Shown one piece after another: positions 37,126 through 48,863 of a stretch of DNA of 64,000 nucleotides. The position numbers and the translations under genes were made by a program. Each line of letters begins with the position of its first letter. The stretch's first letter is position 1. The stretch comes from Saposhnikovia divaricata (Eukaryota > Streptophyta > Magnoliopsida > Apiales > Apiaceae): positions 141,030,148-141,094,147 of the forward strand of contig CM071598.1 in the NCBI GenBank assembly GCA_036435485.1, in the 5' to 3' direction. The notes below the pieces were generated by a model, which ran no database searches, was not told the origin of the DNA, and saw only the letters and a list, made by a program, of their open reading frames with translations.

Positions 37126-40100
37126 TGTAAGAACCCTAATTTTTGGTAATATTTCCTTTTATTTAATATCTTGTGACATTGTAAATATGGAACCTTTCTA
37201 GTCATCCCAGTTGATTAATAGAATTGATTGTCTGAAAAACTGCGTTGTTGCATTTATTATGTAAGATAAAAAGGAAGATTATGAAAGCAGGAGTCTTATC
37301 GTTAGTAAGATTTATAAAACTTGGGGTTTGACAATGGTTAGAGTATTAAAGGATTTATTAAGAATTATGACGAGGAATTATGGACATTCGAGGAATTTAC
37401 ACAATTAGTACTTAAGGAATTATAGAGGAAATCTCTACGCGACAAAATATTATTACGAGAGATTAATTAAGATACGATACGAATTAAAGAATAAATGACA
37501 AGCATTGGTGGAAGAATAATGATACAAGGAGTAGTATTGCATGCAAGTCCCATGCAACCAAGTGGTTAGAAATCAAGCAAACTAGTTAGCAATTGGAAGA
37601 TGAATAGTGTCTAGTTACTTGCTTTTTCAAAAAGAGAGACAAGTAGTACACATGCCCATGCTTGCTAGTACTTGCCTATACATACATGATATGTATCACC
37701 CAACCTAACTTAACATCAATTATTCAACAACATAACACACAAAACACAAAAACACAAACTCTCCCCCCCCTTGTTATCTTGCTCTCGGCCAAAGAAAAAA
37801 GAGGAGAAGAAAAATTCTTTTTCTCCTCTTCCATCACTCATAAATCACAACATAAATCCTAGGTCATCTCCATCATCTAGACAAGGTATGTTAGTAATTT
37901 CAAGCCATTTTATCCACCCAAATTCAAGTTACAAATTGTTAATGCTTGGGTGAATAGTAACCATGTTTGATTTTCTTTTAGATCTTGGATTGTAATTGTT
38001 GTAGGAGACCATTTAAGGTGTTGTTGAGTTGTGAAAAGCTTATCCAAGGCCCCTAGGTGCTCAAGAAGGTATAAAAATCTCAAACCCTCTTGGTTATGTA
38101 TTATTTATAATGTGTGGTAGTAGATCCATGTGTTTGTGAGCTAATCTTGGTTGTATATGTATTGGATGACATGGATCTTGAGTTTTGATGTTGAGATTGT
38201 GACTTTTATGATTATGAATAATATATATATCTCCATGAGTGCTATGAACCATGAACTAAGTGTATTAAGTGTTGTTTGTGTTGTGGAATCATGAAAAATG
38301 GTTGATCTAAGTAGTATGTGCTTGCTGAGTTTTGTCCAGGAGCATTGACCTGTATTGTAACATGGTTTTGAACCCCCAAATGTTGTCCCCTGATGTCCTA
38401 CAATATATTGTTGGAAAGATAATTGAATGTAGTTTCTGGAAATGTAAGGTTCATGGCTAGGTGATGTATAGATTTTAAGTTATGGCCGGAGGAGTGAATT
38501 GTGTTTCTGGATTCCGGACTGCACTAAGTGACCCCCTTGTGAACCTTGTTTAAACCCCTAAAAATATATGTGGGATCATGGAAAAATTTGAGAAGTTAGG
38601 GAATGCAGTGGTGAAGACCACCCAAAAAGAATTGGATTAAAATATGAATTTTTGGATTTTATAAAAATGCTAGAGTAAATTTCGCGCAAGGGAAAAAGTC
38701 GATTAGTGGAGCAAAATTCTAAGGTTAATGGTTATTATTCGAATGAGGTAACTAAATTAAGTCGATTAAGTGACGAGCGTAATCGAGTGATGACATGAAC
38801 CTATAGTGGGGCTAGAGAGTCATAAGACGAAGTCGTTAAGTTAATTTCGTACCCCCTAAAACCCCGTAATTAAAGAGATATTGTTAAGGTACTAACGAGC
38901 GGTTATTGCTTATGTATAGATCGTTCGAATCCGCACGCTCGACCACCCCAACCAAACCAAGGCAAGTTTACTTTTCAAAACTTATCCATATACAAGGACT
39001 GTCACTGTTGTGTTTGTAGTTTTCAATTATATCAAATGCTATGTTTATCGAAGTATTGATGCAATTGAGATTTTATAAGTACATATATGTTTGTACCCCT
39101 TGAACTTAGATTGAAATGTTTTCTTCGGACAACGACTCTAGCAATAGAGGTCGTAGCGGTCCGTATATACTATTGACCGGGGAGCGGTATATTATTATAT
39201 CGTATCTAGATTGCGAAAACCCGAAGGGTCATTCGGGGAGTATCGTATACTCAAGTAACTATTGTTATATCTTCGTAAATACTCGAAACCCTATCTTGGA
39301 TTAAACGTTTATTTTATCGAATAATTATTTTATTAATTATTAATATTAAATCTTAAAATATTATTTATTGATCATTGTTCATTATTTAAAGACAAAGTTA
39401 ATCCAAGATACTTTTTAATACTTTCAAACTCGAACTCATTCGAACTCAAAACATTTTCGAAAACCCCCGGTCAGGTTCTGCTTCTTGTATGATTTCAAGA
39501 ATCATCGGTCGATTGATGTCGAATCTCAATTACTCTGTTTTCAATCAAAAATCAAGTTTTAAAAGAAAAGAAAAAGGGACTCTGGCAGGTGTGGGAACCG
39601 TTGACGAACGATTCTCGGGATGTGTAAGCGGCCGTGAGCCAGGCGGTCCATCAATTATTATTCCGGCCCAGGTGTTGCCGAAGGATGATTACGGATGTAG
39701 TTTTCATCGAGGGTGATTACGGATGTAGTTTTCACCCGAGGGATAGTTACGGATGTAGTTTCTATCCTTTTACCGGTAGAGAAGACCCGTGGATTATTGG
39801 ACTTGGATGTGGCGACTGATCATCGTCAATCCTTGTCAGGTTTTGTGGTTTCTTTAAGTCCCATTCCTCCATTTTGGAAAAATGCTTTGACACTGCTTCT
39901 TAGGCTTTTGTGCCAAGTTGCTGATAGTGTTCTATTTTGATGAGAAAGATGTTGACTCAATGCAGTATCTAGAACTGCAAGTTTATTTTGAAAACAAGGG
40001 CACATATTGTTACACCTTTGAGATTTATCAACTATGACAAATGATTTTATATCTGATTGATACAAACAAGCTTAATAACTACCAATCATATGAAATGTTA

Positions 40101-40620
40101 TATTGCTTACCTTATACATATATTTCTTGCTGAGCTATAGTTGCTCACTCTTGCTTGTTTTCAAATTTTACAAACACAACAGCTAAGCGAAATGGCAAGA
40201 CCTAGACAGACTGCTCGAAAGCAGGTGACTAGACCCGAGCCAGCAGTGGAGATTCCATCGGTAGGCCCCATTAGCCAGATTGGTTGGCAGCTTTTGTTAG
40301 TTCGTTTTATTTATCAGTATGACCTGTGCAAGGCAGTGTATCGTAACAAACTTTCAAGCCGCCAACTTCGCTTCATATCGAAGTGTTGCTGGTAGCATAA
40401 ATACTATTTAATTCGGTCTGTAATAACTCTGATAATTTTATTACTATTTAATCAATGTGTAACGTTTCTGAGGCTCTAACCTGTGTGTGTGTGTGCGGTG
40501 TGAGTTTATTGTGGGGTCGATGGCTGTGTTATATATATTATGTGCAAGAACAGGTATGTTATTAATGGAAAATGGACCGTGAGCGCCTAGATCTCCGACC
40601 CCGGATCTGGGGGCGTCACA
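37126..40620 (+). repeat. 5' LTR of element T
   Basis: It is 3495 bp, TGTAAG...GTCACA. Three tandem GATTACGGATGTAGTTTTCA-type units of 28-30 bp lie at 39684-39770. Possible TATA boxes include TATAAAAA at 38070, but none is decisive. Frames such as 40141-40395 are LTR sequence also present in related LTRs, not genes. Confidence 0.92.
39684..39770 (+). repeat. 28-30-bp tandem repeat, three units, in the T LTR
   Basis: The core (G/A)(A/G)TTACGGATGTAGTTT occurs three times. The same array is present in antisense in LTR E2 (~19890-19975), so it is conserved across divergent members of the family. Confidence 0.8.
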
Positions 40621-40624
40621 GAAA

Positions 40625-40640
40625 TGGTATCAGAGCGAGG
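40625..40640 (+). other. Primer binding site of T, tRNA-Met
   Basis: TGGTATCAGAGCGAGG begins four bases after the LTR end. The first 13 bases fit the initiator tRNA-Met 3' end. Confidence 0.93.
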
Positions 40641-40852
40641 TTACAGTTCTCAGAAACGATAGTAATTTAAGAAAGCAACCCTAATAATAATAACAAGAAC
40701 GATAACCCTAATAACAACATTAATAATACTTAGAACTCTCATCGAGTTTGTGGTCGGGTTATCGGATATAGCCCTGACTTTAAGGCCCGTGAGGGAACTA
40801 CTCCTAAACCTTTCTTTTATGGTTAGTGACCCACCTTATTTCCCTTGTGTAG

Positions 40853-41602
40853 ATGGAGAAGATACCAGACCCTGAGGCTTTCGAGAGAGAGCATGATGAG
40901 GCACTGATGCGAGATACCGAGGATCCTGAGGAGGATATGGGTGCTGACTCCGAGCTTGGCCCCTGGATTACACTGATAGAGGATACTGATGATGAGGATC
41001 CCGTTGAGGAGCCCTTTGAGCCTGAGCCTGAGCCTGAGCCTGTTACCCCATTTCCTGTAGCTACTGATGAGGAGAGTGTGAGATCCGGTGAGGGTCGTGT
41101 TGTGTCACCCCCACCTTCTCCACAAACATCTAGCCCTGTTTCATCAGACGGTGACTCCGAGGATGACATTTCTGGCGAGGAGGAGCTTGACCCTACCCCT
41201 GCTACTGCTCCTGCTCCTGCTGCTGCTGCTGCTGCACCTACTCCTGTTCCTGTCATACCACCTCCACCGATGGACATACCCCCAGTGTCGGGTACTGAGC
41301 ACGCTTACGTGGTACAGTTCCTGACCCGAGACTTACTATCTGCAGAGGCCCGACTTAACGAGGCGAGGCGGGCACTAGTGGAGGAGCGCGAGGCGCGCTT
41401 GAGGATCCAGGCTGAGATGAGGACCGCTGTTGCTAGGAGGACTAGGGCTCGACTCCATAGGATTGAGAGGAGGAGCCGTGATAGGATTCTTGGTTTAGGA
41501 ATCCGCGGGGGTGGAGTGATCCAGGCTAGGGATGCTAGGCGTGTTGTTCGTCGTGCATTTGCCCGAGTGAGGACCTTGCTCCATCGCGGCGCGGCCCCGT
41601 GA
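40853..41602 (+). CDS. Leader ORF between PBS and gag of element T (unknown function)
   Basis: ATG 40853 opens 249 codons ahead of gag. Residues 1-60 are strongly acidic (Glu/Asp), then come PEPEPEP, a Ser/Pro-rich part, and a low-complexity Pro-Ala-Thr segment (~118-150). The C-terminal third (~165-245) is Arg/Glu-rich, predicted helical, and becomes almost purely Arg-rich (RTRARLHRIERRSRDR). There are no zinc knuckles and no protease or RT motifs. It uses a GC-richer composition than its surroundings. The open frame survives while gag-pol of the same copy is broken, but compositional bias alone can keep such a frame open. It may be a real accessory protein or an unconstrained frame; I do not recognise a family. 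Confidence 0.45.
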   Translation: MEKIPDPEAFEREHDEALMRDTEDPEEDMGADSELGPWITLIEDTDDEDPVEEPFEPEPEPEPVTPFPVATDEESVRSGEGRVVSPPPSPQTSSPVSSDGDSEDDISGEEELDPTPATAPAPAAAAAAPTPVPVIPPPPMDIPPVSGTEHAYVVQFLTRDLLSAEARLNEARRALVEEREARLRIQAEMRTAVARRTRARLHRIERRSRDRILGLGIRGGGVIQARDARRVVRRAFARVRTLLHRGAAP

Positions 41603-42349
41603 TGCGTTACTGATAGCTCAGTCCCCTAGGTTCAGATGACATTAGTGTGTCGATTTTGCGGGATAGTTGACTCGTGCAGTGGTATCCTTTCTGACCAGTG
41701 GATGAGTAGACTGACCTACAGATATGTAGATGTGACTTCGGGTAGTATGTACGGATGTAGCCCTACTTTTGTGTAGCCTGACTATTCGGATGATGTACTT
41801 GTATTTGTTCCACTTTTGCTAGACTTTGACATCGGAACTATGTATTTGGCTCTAACATCCAAACTTTGTGATAACCCTTGTACCGTACTTATTTAGTTTT
41901 AGTTTCCTTAATATTGCCTCAACTGCTTTACTTTCCGATGCCATGCTTTACTGTTTTGATATATAACTGTGATTATACAATTGCTACAAGCCACAAATAC
42001 AACCATGCTGTTTCAAATTTACGATATGCGATTTCAAATTGTTTTCTACAATTTCCAAAAATGTTCCTACAATCTTTAAAAATAAATTTTTTTTTTAAAA
42101 AAAAATTGTTTTGAAATTTTGAAAAAAAATATTTTTGAGGTTTCGAAGTTTTGAAAACTCTTGTAAATGTTTTCGCATCCCAAAGGGATTTTTCCCCAAA
42201 AATTTTTGACATTTTATCTCCAACATCGGATTATTAAAACTTTTGCAATTTCCACCCTTATGAGAAGGAACGATACGCTCCTGACCCGTGCAAACGCTGT
42301 CAGGTAATTGGAAAAACCCTAACCCCTTTCTTGTTTTATTATCAGAATC
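41603..42349 (+). other. Spacer between leader ORF and gag of T
   Basis: Non-coding. It contains an A/T-rich stretch with T9/A9 runs (~42086-42135). I see no other feature. Confidence 0.7.
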
Positions 42350-45300
42350 ATGCCACCCAGAAGAATGAACACTCGAGCTCACCCGATCAGTTCTGAGGGT
42401 CAGGGTAGCCACCATGGAACCGGAGGCCACCAGAACCATGAAGGGGAGAATGCCAACCTGAGTGAGAATGAGGGCAACGATCATAACTTGTTTGATGACT
42501 CTGAGTATGAAGAAGAAGAAGCTGGTGATGACACCTGAGAGGTAGAACATCCTAGGGGAGGCCCTATGGAACAGTTCATGGAGTTACTTAGGCAGAACTT
42601 GGACCGTCCCCCAGTTCAGCAACCACCCCAAAATGCTAATGCTAATGCTTTCCGGAACTTCAAATCCCTGAAACCCCCAGAATTTAAAGGAACTGCCGAC
42701 CCGGTCGAGGCAAGGGCCTGGCTGAAGGAAATGGAAAAATCTTTCGAGATACTAGGTGTCGCTGATGAGCAGAAGACTGTTTTCGCCACTTACCTTCTGA
42801 AGGGTGAGGCGAACTATTGGTGGGAAGCTAAAAAGAATTTGGAAGGAAGAGGTGTGGTGACCTGGGAGAGGTTTAGCGAGCTGTTCTTGGAGAAGTACTT
42901 TCCTAGGTTCATGGAGACACAAATGGAGCTGAAGTTTTTGGAACTGAAGCAAGGAAACATGACGGTGGCTGAGTATGAGGCCAAATTTACTGAGTTGTCA
43001 AGGTTTGTGCCGGAATATGTGAACTCTGAGGCAAAGAGGGCCCGAAGATTTCAATTAGGGCTAAAGCAATGGATTCAGAATCGTGTGGCGGTTCTTGAGC
43101 TGACAGACTATGCCACCCTGGTACAGAAAGCATCAATTGTTGAGGCTGGGAGTGAACAGATGCAGAAGGAGAGGGAAGGAAAGAAGAGGAAGTTTGATAG
43201 TCGAAAGGGAAACTCTGCGGGAGGGAGCTTTCCGAGCAAATTTAAGCGAGGAACGATGTCCCAACCCAGCGGAAACTTTGGAACCAAGAGAGCTGAAAGT
43301 TGGAGTGTGGGCCAGAGCGGCCGACCACAGGGATCGTCTTACTCTACCCCATCCCGAGCCCAACCCCCAGAATGTAATAAATGTGGAAGGAAACATGCGG
43401 GCGTGTGTAACCTGCAAGATGTGAAGTGCTTCAAGTGTGGGCTGACAGGACATTATGCTAACGCCTGTCGCGGAACTAGTAACAACCCGAGTGCCGGAGG
43501 TAATTGCTTCAAGTGTGGGAAACCAGGGCACCGAATGAGGGAATGTATGTCCTCTGGACCAGCTGCATCGAGAGTGAGTGGAACTTCTTCTAACAAGGCC
43601 CCTACTGCAAGAACTTTTAACATGACGGTGCAGGACGCCGTGAGGAACACGGATGTGATTGCAGGTACTCTACTACTCAACTCAGTTAAGGCAAATGTTT
43701 TATTTGATTCGGGAGCTACCAAGTCTTTCATATCTCTAGATTTTGTATGTCAGTTAGGCCTTAAGACTGAACCATTGAAAGACAGATTGCAAATAGAGAT
43801 AGCTAATCATGAAATTATTCCCGTTAGCCGAGTATGTCCAGGTTGCGACCTAGAAATAGAAGGGCGACACTTTCGGGTAGACTTAATACCTTTTAAACTA
43901 GGGGAATTTGACGTAATAGTAGGTATGGATTGGTTAACAACCCACGGAGCCCAGATTGATTGTGTAAAGAAGAAAGTAAGTTTGAGACTGCCAGGGAACG
44001 AGGAAGTAGTGTTTAGTGGGAAACGGCAAAACCAAAAGTTCCTGACTATGATTCAAGCTAAGAAGCTGTTACGTAAAGGATGCGAAGCCTATTTAGCCTA
44101 TGTGAAGGATACCAAGAAAGAGGCACCAAACCTACAGGAAATCCCTGTCGTTAACGAGTTCGCGGACGTATTTCCGGATGATCTTCCCGGACTACCACCT
44201 GATAGAGACATCGAGTTCGCTATAGACTTAGTTCCGGGTACGGCCCCAATTTCGAAAGCCCCATATCGGCTAGCCCCAGTGGAGATGAAAGAGCTGGCCA
44301 CTCAGTTACAAGAGTTGTTGGATAAAGGGATGATAAGACCTAGTGTGTCACCGTGGGGAGCCCCGGTGTTATTCGTGAAAAAGAAGGACGGCAGTATGAG
44401 ATTATGTATAGACTACAGGGAGTTGAACAAGGTGACTATCAAGAATAAGTATCCCTTGCCCGGGATAGATGACCTGTTTGACCAATTAAAAGACGCAGTT
44501 TATTTTTCTAAAATTGATTTGAGGATCGGGTACCACCAGTTAAAGATTAAACCAGAAGATATACCAAAGACGGCCTTTCGCACCCGGTATGGACACTATG
44601 ATTCCTAGTGATGTCATTTGGGTTAACGAATGCCCCTGCAGCTTTCATGGATTTAATGAATCGAATCTTCAAGAAGTACTTGATTTATTCCAAGACGAAG
44701 GAGGAATATGCGGAGCACTTGAGGATTGTATTGGGAGCATTGAGAGAAGAAAAGTTGTATGCTAAGTTCTCGAAGTGTGAATTTTGGTTGAAGGAAGTTC
44801 AGTTTTTAGGGCATGTGATTAGCGAACAAGGCATTCTAGTGGACCCAGCCAAAATAGAGGCTGTATCAAATTGGGAGAGACCAACCACTCCGACAGAGGT
44901 GAGAAGTTTCATAGGACTGGCTGGCTACTATAGGAGATTTGTCCAAGACTTTGCAAAGATAGCAGCCCCTTTGACCCGACTAACTCGCAAGACCGAGAAG
45001 TTTGTGTGGATGGAAAAATGCGAAGAGAGCTTCCAAGAGTTGAAAAAGAGGTTGGTGACAGCACCAGTATTAGCCCTACCTGATGATAAGGGAGATTTTG
45101 TGATTTATAGCGACACATCCCATAAAGGTTTAGGGTGTGTGCTTATGCAGCACGGTAAAGTGATCGCGTATGCATCCAGACAACTTAAGGAGTACGAGAT
45201 GAGATACCCCACCCATGATTTGGAATTAGCAGCGATAGTTTTTCCTTTGAAGATTTGGAGACATTATCTTTACGGAGAAAAGTGTGAAATCTACACGGAT

Positions 45301-47001
45301 CACAAGAGCTTAAAGTACATATTCACTCAGAAAGAGTTAAACATGAGGCAAAGGAGATGGCTAGAGCTAATTAAAGATTATGATTGTGAGATTCATTATC
45401 ACCCAGGGAAGGCCAACGTAGTGGCCGATGCACTTAGCCGAAAGGAGAGGCTTAAGATGATAACGTCAGTGGACGAATTGATCAAGGACCTTGAGAAACT
45501 AGAGATTGAAGTGAGGTTACCAGGAATTGGACAAGAGAGTCTAATGGAAATAAAAGTCCAACCACCGCTATTGGAAAAGATTAAGTTATGCCAGGAAAAG
45601 AAGATAGAAGAAGAAAAGAATTCGATGGAGAAAATTTTGACTGGCGAGGAAATTAAGTGTGAGAAGGGCGGGAATGGAATTATGAGGTACGCATCTAGGA
45701 TATGGATCCCAAACGTTCAAGAATTAAAGGACGAGATTTTGCAAGAGGCTCATAGTTCAAGGTACTCAATTCACCCTGGAGGCACTAAGATGTATAGGGA
45801 TTTAAGAGAATATTATTGGTGGCCAAATATGAAGAAGGACGTGGCAGAGTGGGTAAGTAAATGCTTGACATGTCAAAGAGTGAAGGCCGAACACCAAAGG
45901 CCCAGTGGATTGTTGCAACCCTTGGAGATACCCGAGTGGAAGTGGGAACAAATTGCGATGGACTTTGTGGTCGGATTATCAAGGACCAAGACTAATCATG
46001 ATGCCATTTGGGTAATTATCGATAGGTTGACCAAGTCAGCACATTTTCTTCCAATCAACGAGAGATATACTGTCGACAAGCTGGCAGATATTTACTTAAA
46101 GGAGATTGTGGTTAGGCATGGGATTCCTGTGAGCATTGTATCAGATAGAGACCCAAGATTCAACTCCAGGTTCTGGAGAAGTTTTCAAGATTGTGTGGGG
46201 ACCAAGTTAAACATGAGTACTGCATACCATCCCCAAACAGATGGACAGAGTGAGAGAACCATCCAGACCATCGAGGACATGTTGAGGGTATGTGCCATTG
46301 ATTTTAAGGGAAGTTGGGATGACCACTTGCCGTTGATCGAATTTCCCTACAACAATAGTTACCATGCGAGTATAGGCATGCCCCCATATGAAGCTTTATA
46401 CGGATGAAGATGTCGGTCTCCCTTGTGTTGGGAAGAGGTAGGAGAGCGGAAGATTTTAGGGCCTGAACTGGTCCAACAGACAAGAGAAACTATCGAGCTC
46501 ATAAGAGGACGGCTGGTAGCGGCCCAAGACAGACAGAAGAAGTATGCGGACCAGACCCGCAAGGACAAAGAATACGAGGTCGGAGAGTTTGTGATGTTGA
46601 AGGTATCACCGTGGAAAGGATTGATGAGATTTGGCAAGAAGGGAAAACTAAGCCCGAGATTTATTGGACCTTTTGAGATCTTGAAACGAGTTGGAAAGTT
46701 AGCCTATGAATTGGCTTTACCCCCGAGCCTACAGCAAGTACATAATGTGTTCCATGTGTCCATGCTACGACCATACCATACCGACTTCCGACATGTGATA
46801 GAACATGATCAAGTGGATCTGCAACCAGACTTAACATATGTAGAGCAACCCGTAGAAATCATGGATAGAAAAGAACAGGTGCTGAGGAACAAGGTTGTCA
46901 AATTAGTGAGAGTTTTATGGAGGAATCAGAATGTCGAAGAATCAACATGGGAACTAGAGAGCACGATGCGTGAAAAGCACCCCCAACTGTTTTCAACCTG
47001 A
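42350..47001 (+). pseudogene. gag-pol: Element T gag-pol polyprotein with chromodomain (broken)
   Basis: ATG 42350 (MPPRRMNTRAHP) opens the frame. Domains: Retrotrans_gag capsid (~42650-43150); zinc knuckles (CFKCGLTGHYANAC ~43429, CFKCGKPGHRMREC ~43507); protease LFDSGATKSFIS (~43703); RT (RLCIDYRELNKVTIKNKYPL ~44398); RNase H (YSDTSHKG ~45106 to NVVADALSRK ~45417); integrase zinc finger (HPGG...CLTCQR ~45775-45880) and D,D-35-E core (MDFVVG ~45958, SDRDPRF ~46143, TAYHPQTDGQSERT); C-terminal chromodomain (~46830-47000). Breaks: TGA at 42536, a one-base loss near 44600 giving TAG at 44606, a short in-frame loss at ~44681 that removes the RT catalytic Asp-Asp motif, and TGA at 46405. The copy cannot transpose by itself. 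Confidence 0.93.
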
Positions 47002-47021
47002 TTCCGGGACGGAATCCTTTT

Positions 47022-47034
47022 AAGGAGGGGAGGC
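47022..47034 (+). other. Polypurine tract of element T
   Basis: AAGGAGGGGAGGC directly precedes the 3' LTR start TGTAAG and would prime plus-strand synthesis. Confidence 0.88.
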
Positions 47035-47079
47035 TGTAAGAACCCTAATTTTTGGTAATATTTCCTTTTATTTAATATC

Positions 47080-47084
47080 TTGTG
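47080..47084 (+). other. Target-site duplication of copia B, left copy
   Basis: TTGTG; the right copy is at 61974-61978. The unsplit LTR of T reads ATCTTGTGACATTG across this point. Confidence 0.96.
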
Positions 47085-47641
47085 TGAAAGGCAGAGTGTA
47101 TAAACTTGTAACACTATAACTAATGTAACTCAAACTAAAGGAAAAGATACTTAACCAGAAGACAATCAAGAACAGGAAGTCACAAGAAATCAACACTAAA
47201 TGAAGACAAGGTAATTGATACAATTAAACATGCTAACTATGATCAAGCCAAGAAGAAATCATTGAGAGAAGTTCAAGTTAAAGTTGTTCATGCCTCAGTG
47301 ATTTGATAAATCAAGAATCAAGATCATAACTATCAGTATCAACAAGACCAATTGATTTCAAGTGAAGAAGAAGGAAAGCAAATATTGGAAAGCCAAATTA
47401 TTCAGTGAATATGGTAATTTATTCAAGAAGCAGAAACACTATCAAGACTAGTCACTTATGAACCAGACCATTGCATCAAGTGTCAGGACATTGATAGCAA
47501 GTTTATGTCAGTAATAAAGAACCATGTTCAAGAGCTTGTTGAAGAATAAAGAAGACATGAATATATCACAAGTTCAAGATGTGCATTGAAGTTTCAAGTT
47601 GAAGACCAGAATATTTTCTAAGTACTAAATGTTCTGGATGG

Positions 47642-47760
47642 CTAAGTAGAAATTCTCAAGTAGAAGTTCTACTTAGAAATTTCGAGATAGCCAAGTAGAA
47701 GTTCCACTTAGGAATTTCGAGATAGCCAAGTAGAAATTCTCAAGTAGAAGTTCTACTTAG
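47642..47760 (+). repeat. Inverted and direct repeats in the copia B LTR (U3)
   Basis: CTAAGTAGAA (47642) and TTCTACTTAG (47667) are perfect 10-bp inverted arms, and the pair is partly repeated further on. AATTTCGAGATAGCCAAGTAGAA occurs twice. They lie ~140-260 bp upstream of the TATA box, where LTR regulatory repeats are expected. The copy in the 3' LTR is at 61440-61558. Confidence 0.85.
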
Positions 47761-47898
47761 GTGCAGCTTCAACATGACACATGGCATCTTCTGATTGGCA
47801 GATTTCCAAGCTTTCAAGATAAGGCAAGAATTATGTGGACATCATTGGGCCACGTACATCTTAGTCTTTGAAGACTACAGGACATAGATTACATGTAG

Positions 47899-47905
47899 TA
47901 TAAAT
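47899..47905 (+). promoter_or_regulatory. TATA box of copia B 5' LTR
   Basis: TATAAAT in a GTAG-TATAAATAG context. Transcription would start about 30 bp downstream, near 47930, leaving ~245 bp of R/U5. The 3' LTR copy is at 61697-61703. Confidence 0.8.
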
Positions 47906-48177
47906 AGAAGTACTTGTGTAATGTTTTAGAGAGTGAGCAATTCTAGAGAAAAACACAAGAGAAAAAGAGAGAGTGCATTCACAGAGCTTAGTATCATTCA
48001 CTTCTCTCTCAACTTCTGTTATACTTTGTAATGAATGTTGTAGCAACCCTTTCAAGTTATATATAAAGAAATATATTCCTTGAATCTGTGTGTTCATTTA
48101 TTGCATCGTTTTTATTGCCTCTCATATTCGAAAAGTTGTATTCACCCCCCCTCTACAACACATTTGGACCTAACAAT

Positions 48178-48190
48178 TGGTATCAGAGCT
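48178..48190 (+). other. Primer binding site of copia B, tRNA-Met
   Basis: TGGTATCAGAGCT, two bases after the LTR. Twelve bases match the initiator tRNA-Met complement. Confidence 0.93.
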
Positions 48191-48863
48191 ATATGTTTAA
48201 TATACAAAACATAGATCCTTGTGTTGAGTAGAAGAATCGTGAGTTTTCATTTTTCAGATCTACTTTTCATTTTCTCGAAAAGTGTGTTTTAATTCGTTGG
48301 TAGTGAAAACTCATCTGAAAAATTATTTAAATACTCCAGGTGTGATTATTTAGCTTGGGTGTATTTTAATTAATTTTTGTGAATTTATCTGGGTTAGTTC
48401 ATATTTGGTGTTCTTGAGTGTTCATCATCTGTTCTTATCAAAGAATACAACCCAACAACTTTTTGATCTCCTTTTCAATAGTAAAAGAATAAAAAGGTGG
48501 TTTTTGGACTTGTTGATTTATTTTATTCAGCCGAAAGTAAAAGACATACTCAGTACCTAGCATGTGGGTTAGGTGGGTTTGGTGAGTAAAGCATTCAAAG
48601 TCAAAAAGTGTTAAAGTGATAATATTGTTTATTCAATATTTAAAGAAATCTGCAGAAAAATTATTCTAAGGCAAAAAGTTCTACATAGAATTTCTACTTG
48701 AGAATTTCTACATAGAATTTCGACTTGGACAATTTCTACTTAGTGATTTCGACTTGAGCAAAATTTCTACTTAGAGAAATTTCGACTTAGGCAAAAGTTC
48801 TACATAAATATTCTACATAGCCTAGTCTTGGGTACTTAGAAACTTTTAGTGACCAGAATTGAG
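48191..48863 (+). other. copia B gag leader with TTCTACTTAG / TTCGACTTGAG repeats
   Basis: Non-coding leader. From 48679 to 48820 it holds about nine alternating TTCTACAT, TTCTACTT and TTCGACTT motifs, the same family as in the LTR and in the pol-ORF3 spacer. The packaging signal would be expected in this leader. Confidence 0.75.

Larger units (their letters stand above)
47085..48175 (+). repeat. 5' LTR of copia B
   Basis: TGAAAGG...CTAACA, 1091 bp. It contains a TATA box at 47899 and the CTAAGTAGAA/TTCTACTTAG and TTCGAGATAG repeats at 47642-47760. It ends two bases before the PBS. Confidence 0.97.

Noticed and set aside
40141..40395. 84-codon frame in the T LTR as a host gene
   Set aside because: It is part of the LTR and related LTR E3 carries a diverged, broken version (~19130-19235).
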